A stretch of DNA of 45,738 nucleotides from Parachlamydiales bacterium (GTDB lineage Bacteria; Chlamydiota; Chlamydiia; Chlamydiales; SM23-39), in NCBI GenBank assembly GCA_019694475.1, contig JAIBBX010000010.1:1-45738 (forward strand), given 5' to 3'. Below the pieces are notes generated by a model that made no database searches, was not told where the DNA came from, and saw only the letters and a program-made list of their open reading frames with translations. A program made the translations under genes and the position numbers. Shown here piece after piece: positions 24,219-33,314 of this stretch. Within the stretch, counting starts at the first letter, position 1. Each line of letters starts with the position of its first letter.

Positions 24219-25661
24219 CTAATTTTTTACTGTTCCTTCAAATTCTACGGCCGCAAACCGAATGATCGTATCATAATGGCTTTGGGGTTTTTGAGTCACC
24301 TGAGAAGGTTTAGGGGGTTCCTTAACTTCCTCTTGCCTAACTGAATACGGATTAAACGGAACTGTTTTTAAAACGGGAGGAGCCTCTACAACCGGTTTAG
24401 GTGCTTCGACAGCGGGGGGAGGGGCTGGTTTAGGTGCCTCAACGATTATGGGAGCTTCAACAGGTTTTACTGGTTTTGGAGCTTCAACAACAATCGGGGG
24501 AGGCAGGGCCGGCTTAGGAGCCTCAACGACAATAGGTGCTTCAATGGGTTTTGTGGGTTCTGCTGGAGGCAAATTGATTTTGTCGGCATTTTCCGTCAGA
24601 TGGCGGACTAGGACTTCGATAGGGATTCGGTTTTTGCTCCGGATGATTTGAAGTAGGATGGATTCCAGGGCGATGCGCTGATAGGCGCTTTTTTGAAAGC
24701 CGCTTTCTGCTGCGATGAGAAGATCGAGAATATGGAGAGCTTGCGCCTGAGTGTAGGTCTTGCTCTTATGGAGGACTACGTTGCGGTAGTATTCAATGAG
24801 CTGCTCAAGGAAATGGGCAAGGTCTTTTCCCGTTTGAAGCAGCTGTTCAACAAGTTCGAATGCATAGGGGAGATGGCAAGAGGAGAATGCTTGATCGAGT
24901 GAGTTGAAAAGTTCTCTAGGGGCAAGGCCAAGGGTTTGCCGAACGATGGCGGCGGTGATTGTCTCTTCGGAAAAGCAGAGAATTTGATCGAAAAGCGATT
25001 CAGCGTCGCGCAGACTTCCTTCTGAAAAGGCAGCGATGAGTTCGAGGGCCTCTTTTTCAACTGTTCGGTTGAGATCGATGGCAATTTCTCCGAGTTTGGC
25101 GGCGATGAGCGAGGCGGGAATGCGTGCGAGGTCAAAACGCTGGCAGCGACTGATGATCGTGGGGAGTACTTTATGAGCCTCAGTAGTGGCAAAGAAGAAT
25201 TTTGCCTGCTCAGGCGGCTCTTCGAGGGTTTTTAAGAGGGCATTGAAGGCCTCTTTGGTGAGCATGTGCACTTCGTCGATGATGTAGATCTTATAGCGTC
25301 CTTTGCTCGGCGCGTAGCCGACGGTTTCGTTGATTTGCCGGATATCGTCGATGCCGCGGTTCGAGGCGCCGTCGATTTCGATCACATCAAGCGACTGGCC
25401 AGAGGAGATCTCTTGGCAGGAAGGACACTGATTGCAAGGCTCGAATTCGGCCGTAAGGGACTGGCAGTTGAGCGCCTTGGCAAAAAGGCGGGCAAGCGTT
25501 GTCTTCCCTACCCCGCGGGATCCGCAAAAAAGGTAGGCATGCGCGATCTTATCAAAGCGGATCGCGTTCTTCAAAGTCGTGACCGCCGCATCTTGGGCAA
25601 CCACGTCGCGGAAAGTTTTGGGGCGGTACTTGCGGGCAAGGACCTGGTATCTTTTTGACAT
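24219..25661 (-). CDS. dnaX: DNA polymerase III subunit gamma/tau
   Basis: The clamp-loader ATPase of the replicative polymerase. The 480-residue product starts MSKRYQVLARKYRPKTF. Walker A is GSRGVGKTTLARLF, the zinc module uses C-N-Q-C-P-S-C, the Walker B DExx region reads YIIDEVHMLTKEAFNALLKTLEEPP, and the sensor motif is SRCQRFD. After residue about 370 comes a Pro/Val/Glu-rich repeat region (VVEAPKP and variants, at least six times), and the protein ends without the long tau domains of E. coli. The start at 25661 lies 12 bases from the start of the divergent HD gene. Confidence 0.95.
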   Translation of the reverse strand: MSKRYQVLARKYRPKTFRDVVAQDAAVTTLKNAIRFDKIAHAYLFCGSRGVGKTTLARLFAKALNCQSLTAEFEPCNQCPSCQEISSGQSLDVIEIDGASNRGIDDIRQINETVGYAPSKGRYKIYIIDEVHMLTKEAFNALLKTLEEPPEQAKFFFATTEAHKVLPTIISRCQRFDLARIPASLIAAKLGEIAIDLNRTVEKEALELIAAFSEGSLRDAESLFDQILCFSEETITAAIVRQTLGLAPRELFNSLDQAFSSCHLPYAFELVEQLLQTGKDLAHFLEQLIEYYRNVVLHKSKTYTQAQALHILDLLIAAESGFQKSAYQRIALESILLQIIRSKNRIPIEVLVRHLTENADKINLPPAEPTKPIEAPIVVEAPKPALPPPIVVEAPKPVKPVEAPIIVEAPKPAPPPAVEAPKPVVEAPPVLKTVPFNPYSVRQEEVKEPPKPSQVTQKPQSHYDTIIRFAAVEFEGTVKN

Positions 25662-25673
25662 GAGTGGTATATT

Positions 25674-27797
25674 ATGAGTATGAACAAAAATTGGCAAGAG
25701 TGGCTCTCTACCAACAGCCGCGGCTGGCGGCTCCTGGTAGGGCTGATCTGCGTCACTTTCTTAGCGCTCTTTCTCCATTTTCGCGAGGTGCGGCTCGAAG
25801 TTTTAGAGGTCAATACCACCGCAAAAAGATTCGTCGTTGCCCAAATCGATTTTGAATTCCCCGATTATGAAACCACCATCGTTTTGAAAAATCAGGCTAG
25901 CCAAGATATTGGGCATCTTTATCAAATCGATGAGCGGGAAGTGCGCGATGCCCGATTAAAAATGGAGCAAGATCTCTTCCGCAGCGGCGCTTGGCGCACC
26001 TCTGTTCCAACGGCCACTTTTGAAGAGATGTATAAGGCCTCCGATGAGCTTGAAACGATTCTTTTGGAAGCTAGGTTCACTGATCCGAGAACGATTCAAA
26101 AAATTCGGGAACTCAATTTGCCCGATACATCGTATTATGATTATATCCCCCCACCAGGAGGGGAGCCGGCCCAGTTGCCAGAAGAGGTTTGGCAAGAAAT
26201 AGCCGCTCAAATTCAGCAAAGCGACGCCTTTCACAAAGAGACGATCGATTATGTCATCGGGACGTTTCAAACCCATACCTGGTCTTTCTTGCGCGATGGG
26301 GTGCTGGAGAAAAATCTCCAAGCCCAATCGATGAGCCTCGTTCCCGAAAAAATGACCAAAATGCAAGCGGGATCTAGGATTATCAATCCCGGCGATCTCG
26401 TCACGCCCCGCCATGTGACAATGATGAAAGCGATGAAGCAGGCGATTTCAGAAAGCCGAAAGATTTGGGATCCATACACGATTTTTGCAAGTTTTCTACT
26501 TGCTGTGATTTTTGTCACGATCAGCGGTCTTTATTTCCGCATTAGCCAACCCCAATTCATCCGTTCGCTCCGAGAGATTTCACTCTTTGTCTGTATTGTT
26601 GTTCTTACGCTTCTCTTCGCCAAGACGATTGAATTCATCCTGCTCAAGAGTACATCCGATTTGATCGAACAAGTACGCTACCCAATCGTTGCTCCGTTTG
26701 CAACCATTTTGATTTGTATTCTGCTCTCTCCCCGCACAGCTCTTTTTGCTGCAACATTTCTTTCGATCCTGCTCGCAGTGAGCTTGGCCTTCGACCACAG
26801 CCATTTTCTCATTTTAAACCTCGTCACATCGATTGTAGTGATCATTTGCTCCAAAGGAGTTCGCAAGCGCAAAGAGGTCTTTACCGTTTGCATGAAATCG
26901 TGGCTGAGCGCTATTCCTGTTCTTTATGCATTTACCCTTTCTGAAAATCAGCTGGCCAACTATTCGCTTTTCATCAACATCGCAGCCAGCTTTATCTGTC
27001 TTTTAATCACCGCCGTCTTAGTTGTCGGCATTCTCCCTGCCTTGGAAACGCTTTTCGGAGTCCTCACCGACATGACTCTCATGGAATTTACCGATCCAGG
27101 CAGCGATCTATTGCGAAGATTTGCCGTCGAAGTGCCAGGCACCTATCAACATAGCCTTGTTTTGGGCAATCTGGCTGAAATTTGCGCTCAATCGATCGGA
27201 GCAAACGGCCTCTTTTGCAGGGCCGCGACACTCTATCACGACATCGGAAAAATGAATAATCCCCAATTCTACACGGAAAATCAGCAAGGCGCGGTCAATA
27301 TCCATCAGCTTCTCACTCCGCTAGAATCGGCTCAGGTAATTATTTCCCACGTCACCGATGGCGAAGCGATCGCCCGAAAAGCTCATTTGCCTCAGCCTTT
27401 CATCGATATCATTCGCGAACACCACGGCACAACACTCGTCTATTACTTCTATCGAAAACAGCTTGAGCTCAAAGGCAATCGCCCTGAAGAAGTAGATGAA
27501 TCCAAATTCCGTTATCCCGGTCCAAAGCCCCGCACGAAAGAATCTGCGATCATCATGATCTGCGACAGCGTCGAGGCAGCTACCCGGTCTCTGGAAGAAA
27601 TCAATGAACATACGCTCACAGAACTTGTGAACCGCCTTGTCTCTGAAAAAGCAGAAGACGGGCAGCTAGACGATTGCCAGCTCACATTTGAAGAACTTAC
27701 CCGAGTGAAAAAAACACTCGTAAAAACACTTCTGCTCTCTCATCACGTCCGTATCAAATACCCCAAAAAGGAAAAACACTCTCATGGCCCATACTGA
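25674..27797 (+). CDS. 7TMR-HD family phosphohydrolase (PgpH-like, putative c-di-AMP phosphodiesterase)
   Basis: A 707-residue inner-membrane protein. One N-terminal helix (residues about 18-37) is followed by an extracytoplasmic domain to about 265, a seven-helix core (about 270-460), and a cytosolic HD domain. The HD site is visible as YQHSLVLGNLAEI, LYHDIGKMNNPQF, ISHVTDG and REHHGTTLV. Characterised relatives (PgpH of Listeria) hydrolyse c-di-AMP, so this may do the same. There is no diadenylate cyclase gene in the window. The start is 12 bases from that of dnaX on the other strand, so the promoters must lie inside the opposite genes. The msrA gene overlaps its 3' end by 14 bases. Confidence 0.87.
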   Translation: MSMNKNWQEWLSTNSRGWRLLVGLICVTFLALFLHFREVRLEVLEVNTTAKRFVVAQIDFEFPDYETTIVLKNQASQDIGHLYQIDEREVRDARLKMEQDLFRSGAWRTSVPTATFEEMYKASDELETILLEARFTDPRTIQKIRELNLPDTSYYDYIPPPGGEPAQLPEEVWQEIAAQIQQSDAFHKETIDYVIGTFQTHTWSFLRDGVLEKNLQAQSMSLVPEKMTKMQAGSRIINPGDLVTPRHVTMMKAMKQAISESRKIWDPYTIFASFLLAVIFVTISGLYFRISQPQFIRSLREISLFVCIVVLTLLFAKTIEFILLKSTSDLIEQVRYPIVAPFATILICILLSPRTALFAATFLSILLAVSLAFDHSHFLILNLVTSIVVIICSKGVRKRKEVFTVCMKSWLSAIPVLYAFTLSENQLANYSLFINIAASFICLLITAVLVVGILPALETLFGVLTDMTLMEFTDPGSDLLRRFAVEVPGTYQHSLVLGNLAEICAQSIGANGLFCRAATLYHDIGKMNNPQFYTENQQGAVNIHQLLTPLESAQVIISHVTDGEAIARKAHLPQPFIDIIREHHGTTLVYYFYRKQLELKGNRPEEVDESKFRYPGPKPRTKESAIIMICDSVEAATRSLEEINEHTLTELVNRLVSEKAEDGQLDDCQLTFEELTRVKKTLVKTLLLSHHVRIKYPKKEKHSHGPY

Positions 27798-28254
27798 AAA
27801 AGCGACTTTTGCAGCGGGTTGTTTTTGGGGCGTGGAAGCGGAATTTCGCAAATTGAAGGGAGTGATCGACACGCAGGTCGGCTACACGGGCGGATACACT
27901 CAAAATCCGACCTATAAAGAGGTTTGCACCGATCGGACGGGGCATGCCGAAGCGGTCGAAATCACTTTCGATCCGAAACTCATTCGTTTTGAGGATCTCC
28001 TGGGTCACTTTTGGAACATGCACAATCCTTGCACACTCAATCGACAAGGTCCTGATGTGGGCTCTCAATATCGTTCGGCCATTTTTTATCACAATGCCAA
28101 GCAAAAAGAGATCGCCGAAAAGGAAAAAGCGGCGCTTATTAAAGCAGGCAAAAAAGTGGTAACAGAAATCGTTCCTGCAGGAGTTTTCTACCGCGCTGAA
28201 GAATACCATCAGCGCTATCACGATAAGCATGGCGGATCTTGTTCTTTATCCTGA
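27784..28254 (+). CDS. msrA: Peptide methionine sulfoxide reductase MsrA
   Basis: Reduces methionine-S-sulfoxide in proteins. The 156-residue product has the catalytic GCFWGVEAEF motif with Cys13, GYTGGYTQNPTY, GHAEAV and DVGSQYRSAIF, all standard. A resolving cysteine may be Cys154 in GGSCSLS near the C-terminus. The start overlaps the HD-protein gene, so the two are probably cotranscribed. It gives oxidative-stress protection, which suits a bacterium exposed to phagocyte oxidants. Confidence 0.95.
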   Translation: MAHTEKATFAAGCFWGVEAEFRKLKGVIDTQVGYTGGYTQNPTYKEVCTDRTGHAEAVEITFDPKLIRFEDLLGHFWNMHNPCTLNRQGPDVGSQYRSAIFYHNAKQKEIAEKEKAALIKAGKKVVTEIVPAGVFYRAEEYHQRYHDKHGGSCSLS

Positions 28255-28281
28255 GTTTCAGTAAAATCTTTAAGTACCTAT

Positions 28282-28581
28282 ATGACATCCACTTCAGCAA
28301 CAAACCTCGTATTTGGCCACAGAGTTTTAATTACTTTAGCAGATGCTGAGTATTCCCAGATTAAAGATTGGGATGGAAAGCAATTGTTTTGGCTGAATAG
28401 AAAACTCATTTGTCCTTTTCAATCAACCTGTCAAACATGCACAGTTCTCTTTCCATATGATTCAGTCAGAGGCAAAGAGTCTGTGACTTTAGAAATGGAG
28501 GAATCGGCAGGCACTTCAACAGCCAGACGCGTTCAATATGTTTGCGTTCCTTTGTTTAAAAAGCTTGAAGAAAGTAAGTAA
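28282..28581 (+). CDS. Hypothetical protein, 99 residues
   Basis: Not recognised. A small protein with three cysteines, two of them in CQTC (residues about 50-53), preceded by KLICPFQST. The order C-x5-C-x2-C could hold a metal, but no known family is evident. There is no membrane segment or signal peptide. It lies 27 bases downstream of msrA in the same direction and ends four bases from the convergent SDR gene, so it may be the last gene of that transcript. Confidence 0.5.
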   Translation: MTSTSATNLVFGHRVLITLADAEYSQIKDWDGKQLFWLNRKLICPFQSTCQTCTVLFPYDSVRGKESVTLEMEESAGTSTARRVQYVCVPLFKKLEESK

Positions 28582-28584
28582 GTT

Positions 28585-29328
28585 CTAATCATTAAATCTC
28601 TCTCTTAAGTTTTTAGCGATCAGTTTTGTAGCTAAAGAAGGGAAGAGGTTTGCGAAAAGGACTCCTAATCTCACTTTCCAATCGAGCACTTCATAAGGGA
28701 TTTTTCTCTCTATCTGCCTCATGATCTGCATGGCAACCCAATCTTTATTCATGCCGCCCATCTGTCGATATTTTCCGTGCGATGCCCTGAATGCAAAATC
28801 AGTATCGATTTGACCTGGCAAGCTGACTAAGATTCGGATGCCAGAAGATTGCATCTCGGCATCAAAACTTTGAGAAAAAGAAGTGAGGGCTGCTTTTGCT
28901 GCGCTATAAAGAGCCAGATAAGGCATGGGAATTAAACTTGCGGCGGAGGAAACATTGAGGATGATTCCCTTTTTTTGCGCTTTCAGCATTGCTTTGGCAG
29001 CTGCTAGAGTAATCTGAATTGCGGCATTTGCATTGACTTCAAGTAGATCCATGCTGTGGTCGATGGCGGGGCCATAGGTGCCGAAACCTGCGCAATTGAT
29101 CACTAGATCGGGCGCTTCTTTTTCAATGAGCCCTATAATTTTTTCTCTTTCGTGAAGAAGATCGGCTTTTACAACAAGATCGGCTTCTGGAAGGTTTTTG
29201 CGGGCTGTCGCGATGAGGCGCACTCCTTTTTTTCGAAGGAGTTTGCAAAGTTCAAGGCCAAGCCCGCTGCTAGCCCCTGTAACCAATGCGGTCTTTGAAG
29301 GAGTCGACCAAGTTTTTGAGCCTTGCAT
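28585..29328 (-). CDS. Short-chain dehydrogenase/reductase
   Basis: A 247-residue NAD(P)-dependent oxidoreductase. The Rossmann motif GASSGLGLELC is near residue 17, followed by NCAGFGTYGP, the catalytic Ser in NVSSAASLIPM and the YSAAK active site. The substrate is unknown. The open frame extends 41 codons upstream into pgm, but the extension has no family resemblance and ATG at 29328 gives a normal SDR. It still overlaps the 3' end of the phosphohexomutase gene by 59 bases, which implies cotranscription. Confidence 0.88.
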   Translation of the reverse strand: MQGSKTWSTPSKTALVTGASSGLGLELCKLLRKKGVRLIATARKNLPEADLVVKADLLHEREKIIGLIEKEAPDLVINCAGFGTYGPAIDHSMDLLEVNANAAIQITLAAAKAMLKAQKKGIILNVSSAASLIPMPYLALYSAAKAALTSFSQSFDAEMQSSGIRILVSLPGQIDTDFAFRASHGKYRQMGGMNKDWVAMQIMRQIERKIPYEVLDWKVRLGVLFANLFPSLATKLIAKNLRERFND

Positions 29329-30940
29329 TAACCTTTTCCTCTGTTTCTCCTTTGATTCCCACGACTTCGGCATAGATTTTGACTTTTGGTTCGGTGCCAG
29401 AAGGGCGCATGACGAGCTTGCTGCCGTCTTTGAACCAAAAACGGAGCACATCCGATGGAGGTAAATTGTTCAGCCCAGATAGAAAATCTTCCGTAAGCGT
29501 CACTTCTTGGCCTCCAATTTCTTGAGGAGGGTTATTTCGTAAGGTTTGCATGAGATGATTCATTTGGTCCATTCCGGCCTGACTGTCGGAAAAAGCAAGA
29601 TTGGTAAGCGATTGAAGATGAATTCCAAAGTGGTTGTAGATTTCATGCAGGATATCGATGAGTGTTTTGCCCGCTTTTTTTGCAGAGGCTGCCATTTCGG
29701 CAATTAGGCAAGCGGTAGAAATCGCATCCTTATCACGAACAAAGGTGCCAAAAAGATAGCCGTACGACTCTTCTGCGCCGAAAAGATATTGGTAGCTGTC
29801 GAATGCTTTTTCCCAAATGCCGATCTGTTCGCCGATGTATTTAAATCCTGTGAGGACATCGATGCATTTGCCTTTAAAATGCTCGGCAATCTTTCGAAAG
29901 AGTTCGGTCGTTACAATCGACTTGATGAAAGCGGCATTTTCGGGGAATTCTCCCTTCTCTTGAAGGGTTTTGCAGATGTGATGGAGGCAAAGACATGCGA
30001 TCTGATTGCCATTGAAGCGCATATTTGGAACTACTAGGCCGATTCGGTCGGCATCAGGATCTGTTGCAATGAGAAGATCGGCCTTTTCCCGAATCAGCTG
30101 ATCAGTGCCCAATTGGAGCGCCTTTTCTTCTTCAGGGTTAGGGGAGGGGGCGTTTGGGAAATTGCCATCGAGTGATTTTTGTTTTTCCACAAAATGCAAA
30201 TGGGTATATCCCCAAGCTTTCAGCGCTTTTGGCATCAGCCTGATTCCTGTTCCATGCAAATTGGTATAGATGATGTTTAACGGAACGTTTGCCATTTCAG
30301 GCAGCATCTGCAGTTTTTTCAATTGGATCAAATAAATGTCGTCGATCTCGGAGCCCACCTCTTCATAAGTATCTCTCAAAACGACTTGCGAAGGGGATTT
30401 GATTTTTTTTACCTCTTCCATGATTTCTGCATCATGCGGGGGAACTACTTGGCATCCATCGGACCAATAAACTTTATAACCATTATATTGCGGGGGATTA
30501 TGGGAAGCGGTGATCATGATCGCTGCAGTGCAGCTAAAATGTCTGCATGCAAATGAGACAAGCGGCGTCGGGCAAATGTCTTTGGATAGGAGCACTTCGA
30601 TCCCGTTTCCAGAGAGAACTTTTGCGGCCTCTTCGGCAAATTCTCTAGAATGATGCCTCACATCATAGCCAATGAAGACGCGATGGCCTTCGCCTGCTTG
30701 GTTTTTGATTGTATTGGCAAGTCCTTGCGTCGCCATCCGGATGGTATAGATGTTCATCCGGTTTGTGCCGATGCCCATGACGCCTCGCATTCCGCCAGTT
30801 CCAAAAGAGAGATCTTTGAAAAACGCGTCTTGCAAACTTTTTGGGTCGACTTCGAGAAGGCGGCGAAGTTCCGCCTTCATTTCCGGATCAAACGGGCCAT
30901 TCAGCCAGCTTTGGATTCGCTCATCAATGTTCTTGGGCAT
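29270..30940 (-). CDS. Phosphoglucomutase/phosphomannomutase
   Basis: A 556-residue alpha-D-phosphohexomutase interconverting hexose 1- and 6-phosphates. The active serine is in TASHNPPQYNGYKVYW, the Mg2+ loop is TDPDADRIG, the sugar-binding loop is GAEESYG, and the phosphate-binding loop is MRPSGTEPKVKIY. The N-terminal LSFGTGGMRGVMG is characteristic of the longer phosphoglucomutase/phosphopentomutase group. It would feed glycogen or other polysaccharide metabolism. It overlaps the SDR gene downstream. Chlamydia carries similar genes. Confidence 0.93.
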   Translation of the reverse strand: MPKNIDERIQSWLNGPFDPEMKAELRRLLEVDPKSLQDAFFKDLSFGTGGMRGVMGIGTNRMNIYTIRMATQGLANTIKNQAGEGHRVFIGYDVRHHSREFAEEAAKVLSGNGIEVLLSKDICPTPLVSFACRHFSCTAAIMITASHNPPQYNGYKVYWSDGCQVVPPHDAEIMEEVKKIKSPSQVVLRDTYEEVGSEIDDIYLIQLKKLQMLPEMANVPLNIIYTNLHGTGIRLMPKALKAWGYTHLHFVEKQKSLDGNFPNAPSPNPEEEKALQLGTDQLIREKADLLIATDPDADRIGLVVPNMRFNGNQIACLCLHHICKTLQEKGEFPENAAFIKSIVTTELFRKIAEHFKGKCIDVLTGFKYIGEQIGIWEKAFDSYQYLFGAEESYGYLFGTFVRDKDAISTACLIAEMAASAKKAGKTLIDILHEIYNHFGIHLQSLTNLAFSDSQAGMDQMNHLMQTLRNNPPQEIGGQEVTLTEDFLSGLNNLPPSDVLRFWFKDGSKLVMRPSGTEPKVKIYAEVVGIKGETEEKVNARLKNLVDSFKDRIGYRG

Positions 30941-30975
30941 GCAAGAATTATTTCATAGAGCAGAAATCAATTCAA

Positions 30976-31581
30976 CTACCACCAACCAAACCAGCCTTTT
31001 TTGTCTTCAGGTGGTTTTTTCAGGAATTTGCCTATGACGATTGAATGAACTTTGTTTGCGTTTTCGTTCACAAATCCAAAGCTTTCTGCTTTCTTGGCCA
31101 AGAATTCAGGTGTGCCTTTCAATTCAAGCACTGTATCGGGAAGAGGGATTTTTCCAAGTGAAAATCGATTTTCAGCAAGCACAGGAAAAAGCTGTTCTAC
31201 AGTCCAAGACCAAATGGCGGTTCCCAATTGCTGGCGGCGCAAACCTTTTTCTACATGGATGTGCATGCGCACTTTCCCTTTATCTAGATCGGGATTGAAA
31301 ATCAAAAGCCCTGAAATATGACTTTTTTGCGACCGAATCACATAAACGGAGAAGGGGTTGTTAGCTACCGCGCTGCCGAATAAATCCTTCATTTTATCTT
31401 TCACTTCGATTTTTTGCTCCTCGCAAAATTCTGTCACTTCCCTGATGTCTGAAGGAAGAATCGGCTGAATGGTGTAGGAGCCCGATTTGCAATTCAATTG
31501 TCCAACGACAAAATAGGGAAGGTGTTTGACTGTGTTATGTCTTACCATTTCAAAATCTGATGCGGATGATGTAGATGCCAT
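30976..31581 (-). CDS. GNAT-like acetyltransferase family protein
   Basis: A 201-residue protein. The segment VRMHIHVEKGLRRQQLGTAIWSWTVEQLF looks like beta-4 and the acetyl-CoA pyrophosphate loop of a GNAT fold (R-R-Q-Q-L-G-T-A), followed by an ESFGFVNENA piece near the end. The N-terminal 25 residues appear disordered. ATG at 31581 has AAGGAG five bases upstream and is preferred over a GTG two codons earlier. The ribosome-binding site is inside an 8-bp inverted repeat (31586-31623). The acceptor substrate is unknown, and the match is by pattern only. Confidence 0.55.
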   Translation of the reverse strand: MASTSSASDFEMVRHNTVKHLPYFVVGQLNCKSGSYTIQPILPSDIREVTEFCEEQKIEVKDKMKDLFGSAVANNPFSVYVIRSQKSHISGLLIFNPDLDKGKVRMHIHVEKGLRRQQLGTAIWSWTVEQLFPVLAENRFSLGKIPLPDTVLELKGTPEFLAKKAESFGFVNENANKVHSIVIGKFLKKPPEDKKGWFGWW

Positions 31582-31585
31582 ATGC

Positions 31586-31623
31586 ACTCCTTGTTTTTAA
31601 AGGCGAACAACTTAGCAAGGAGT
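31586..31623 (-). promoter_or_regulatory. Inverted repeat that could hide the ribosome-binding site of the GNAT-like gene
   Basis: On the minus strand ACTCCTTG is followed after 22 bases by CAAGGAGT, a perfect 8-bp pairing. The second arm contains the AAGGAG ribosome-binding site of the gene starting at 31581. A folded leader would block initiation. Alternatively it is a weak hairpin with a long loop and no function. Confidence 0.4.
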
Positions 31624-31633
31624 AAACTTTTTT

Positions 31634-32089
31634 TTAAAGCCAAAAATTTTGCTGGATCAGATTGTCCAGATAGGTAAGGCATTCTTGTTGGATGTGGAGC
31701 GAAGAAACTAAAGGCGCATCGGGATGATTGATCCCTTCGCAACGCTTGCCGGCTTCTTCCCAATCTTTCTCATCTCTAAGATTTTGGATCCACCAAGGAA
31801 ATGTGCGGCATTGAACAGGTCTTGCTTCGTAGACGGAGCATTTGTTATTCTCGAGGAAAATGCAATCGCCCGAACCTGGTTTGTCCAAAAGTGCATAGTG
31901 TTCATCGACATAGCGCACTTTTTGGCGCATGAATTCTTCTTCTTTCATCGAAAAGTGAGCCGCTAATCGTTCGATATCGGGGCGCGATAAAAAAACATAG
32001 CCTGGAGAACCTGTGCAGCATTTGCCGCAGCCAGTGCATTTAAAACGAAGCCCATCATCGAACCACGGTGCTGCAACTACCTCTTCCAT
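31634..32089 (-). CDS. YkgJ-family cysteine cluster protein
   Basis: A 151-residue protein of the zinc- or iron-binding CxxCxxCC group. The N-terminal cluster FKCTGCGKCCTGSPG is followed by GDCIFLENNKCSVYEARPVQCRTFPWW, the family pattern of conserved cysteines, and by KRCEGI. Members are predicted metal-binding or Fe-S proteins of unclear biochemical role. ATG at 32089 (MEEVVAAPWF) is chosen since the longer open frame upstream lies in the metallophosphoesterase gene. It overlaps that gene by 13 bases and so is probably cotranslated. Confidence 0.82.
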   Translation of the reverse strand: MEEVVAAPWFDDGLRFKCTGCGKCCTGSPGYVFLSRPDIERLAAHFSMKEEEFMRQKVRYVDEHYALLDKPGSGDCIFLENNKCSVYEARPVQCRTFPWWIQNLRDEKDWEEAGKRCEGINHPDAPLVSSLHIQQECLTYLDNLIQQNFWL

Positions 32090-32946
32090 TGAAATGCCTC
32101 CACGCGTGTTTTCGTCCATCGATGATCCCAGCGATAGGTGGTGACCGTACATCCGCCGTCGTGAATATCGATCAAATTCCACGCCCCTTTTCTGCCCTGT
32201 GCGCAGCTGCCGCTATCAAGGACAATCGGCAAATTGCTGATTTGCAAATCGGCCACCGTATGCCGATGGGTATGTCCGTGCAAATAGAGACGGATCCTGG
32301 GGTTTTTCTCTAAAATTCTCTGAAGCGCTTCTCCTCGAATTAAATTGTGGCGCGCTACGTCGTTTTGAAAAAACGGAAAGTGATTCATAAGAATGATCGA
32401 TTCGTTTTTGGGAATCAAATGGAGCATTTCTTCAAGATATCCTTCGAGTTTTTCCGAGAAATACCCTTGAGATGAATAGGGATTTGTCGCAATCGCGGTG
32501 TCCAAAGCAATCGTCCACCACCCTTTGCCGATCTTATGGGCCTCAATCCTGTGGTCTTTCAGTGTGAAGAATTCGATCGGATCCTGGATTTCCTTGCGCT
32601 GATGGGAAAAATATCGGTAGAAGTGGAGCCCTTTGCAGCTTCTTCGCGTATAGCGGTCGTGATTGCCGGGAACAGCGATCCAAGGCTGTTTGATCTGATC
32701 GACAAATTCTTTAGCTCTTTCAAATTCTTCGGTTAATGCTGTTGTTGAAAAATCGCCTCCCATGAGGACGTAGTCGACGCCAAGCTCCTCGAAAAGTTTT
32801 GGGAGAGGCTCTACCTGCTCTTCAAAAAAATGCTTCTTCCGAAGCAAGAGCCAATTGAAATGACCTAAAAATCTTTTCGACATAAGACGAAAAGGATTCC
32901 ACGTCAATCGCGTATAATGAAAGTCTGATACTTGGGCGATGCGCAT
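32077..32946 (-). CDS. Calcineurin-like metallophosphoesterase (CT754-like)
   Basis: A 289-residue two-metal phosphoesterase. All signature blocks are visible: QVSDFHY, MGGDFS, PGNHDRY, MNHFPF and HGHTHRH. The substrate could be a nucleotide, lipid or protein phosphate. Lipid A or UDP-diacylglucosamine hydrolases have the same fold, so LpxH/LpxG-like activity is a possibility, unproven. Its place close to groEL and murF/mraY mirrors CT754-CT757 (recalled). The frame opens with TTG two codons upstream, but the ATG at 32946 is preferred. Confidence 0.88.
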   Translation of the reverse strand: MRIAQVSDFHYTRLTWNPFRLMSKRFLGHFNWLLLRKKHFFEEQVEPLPKLFEELGVDYVLMGGDFSTTALTEEFERAKEFVDQIKQPWIAVPGNHDRYTRRSCKGLHFYRYFSHQRKEIQDPIEFFTLKDHRIEAHKIGKGWWTIALDTAIATNPYSSQGYFSEKLEGYLEEMLHLIPKNESIILMNHFPFFQNDVARHNLIRGEALQRILEKNPRIRLYLHGHTHRHTVADLQISNLPIVLDSGSCAQGRKGAWNLIDIHDGGCTVTTYRWDHRWTKTRVEAFQWKR

Positions 32947-32970
32947 GCCCAACCATCATACCACAAAAAT

Positions 32971-33276
32971 CTAAATACGTGGGGTTTTTTTCTTAGAAGG
33001 CCGGGCATGTTTCGGCGCCGCTTTTTCCCGGTCAAAGACAGGGACCCTTCCTTTCCTTCCGCCCTTCATTTCTCGATTACGCTCCTCCGGAGTCTTTCCG
33101 CTCGGAACGCGGGCTTCTCTCTCAGCTTTCATTTCCCGTTTTTGTTTTTTCCGCTTCTCGATCTTGCTGTCAGCCCAAACAGGTACATCAGGGAGTTCTT
33201 CTTCGATCGATTCGCGCCGAGCCGATCGGATGATCTTCCGGTTTAACTTCTTGATGTGATGAGGGAGATCTTTCAT
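32971..33276 (-). CDS. Small highly basic protein, 101 residues
   Basis: Not recognised by family. About a third of residues are Lys or Arg, with blocks such as HHIKKLNRKIIRSARR, KIEKRKKQKREMKAER and ARPSKKKTPRI, and no cysteine or hydrophobic core. It is probably nucleic-acid-binding or disordered. AAGGTGA lies a few bases before the ATG at 33276, which is preferred over a GTG three codons upstream. It ends 24 bases before the metallophosphoesterase start, so the two may be cotranscribed. Chlamydia has a hypothetical gene next to CT754, which may be the counterpart, but I cannot confirm it. Confidence 0.55.
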   Translation of the reverse strand: MKDLPHHIKKLNRKIIRSARRESIEEELPDVPVWADSKIEKRKKQKREMKAEREARVPSGKTPEERNREMKGGRKGRVPVFDREKAAPKHARPSKKKTPRI

Positions 33277-33314
33277 ATGGGTCACCTTATTCTTTATTTT
33301 ATAACATTCTCCAT

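Noticed and set aside
29329..29451. 41-codon upstream extension of the SDR
   Set aside because: The sequence is antisense-like low-complexity within the pgm reading frame region, and the SDR fold begins after it.
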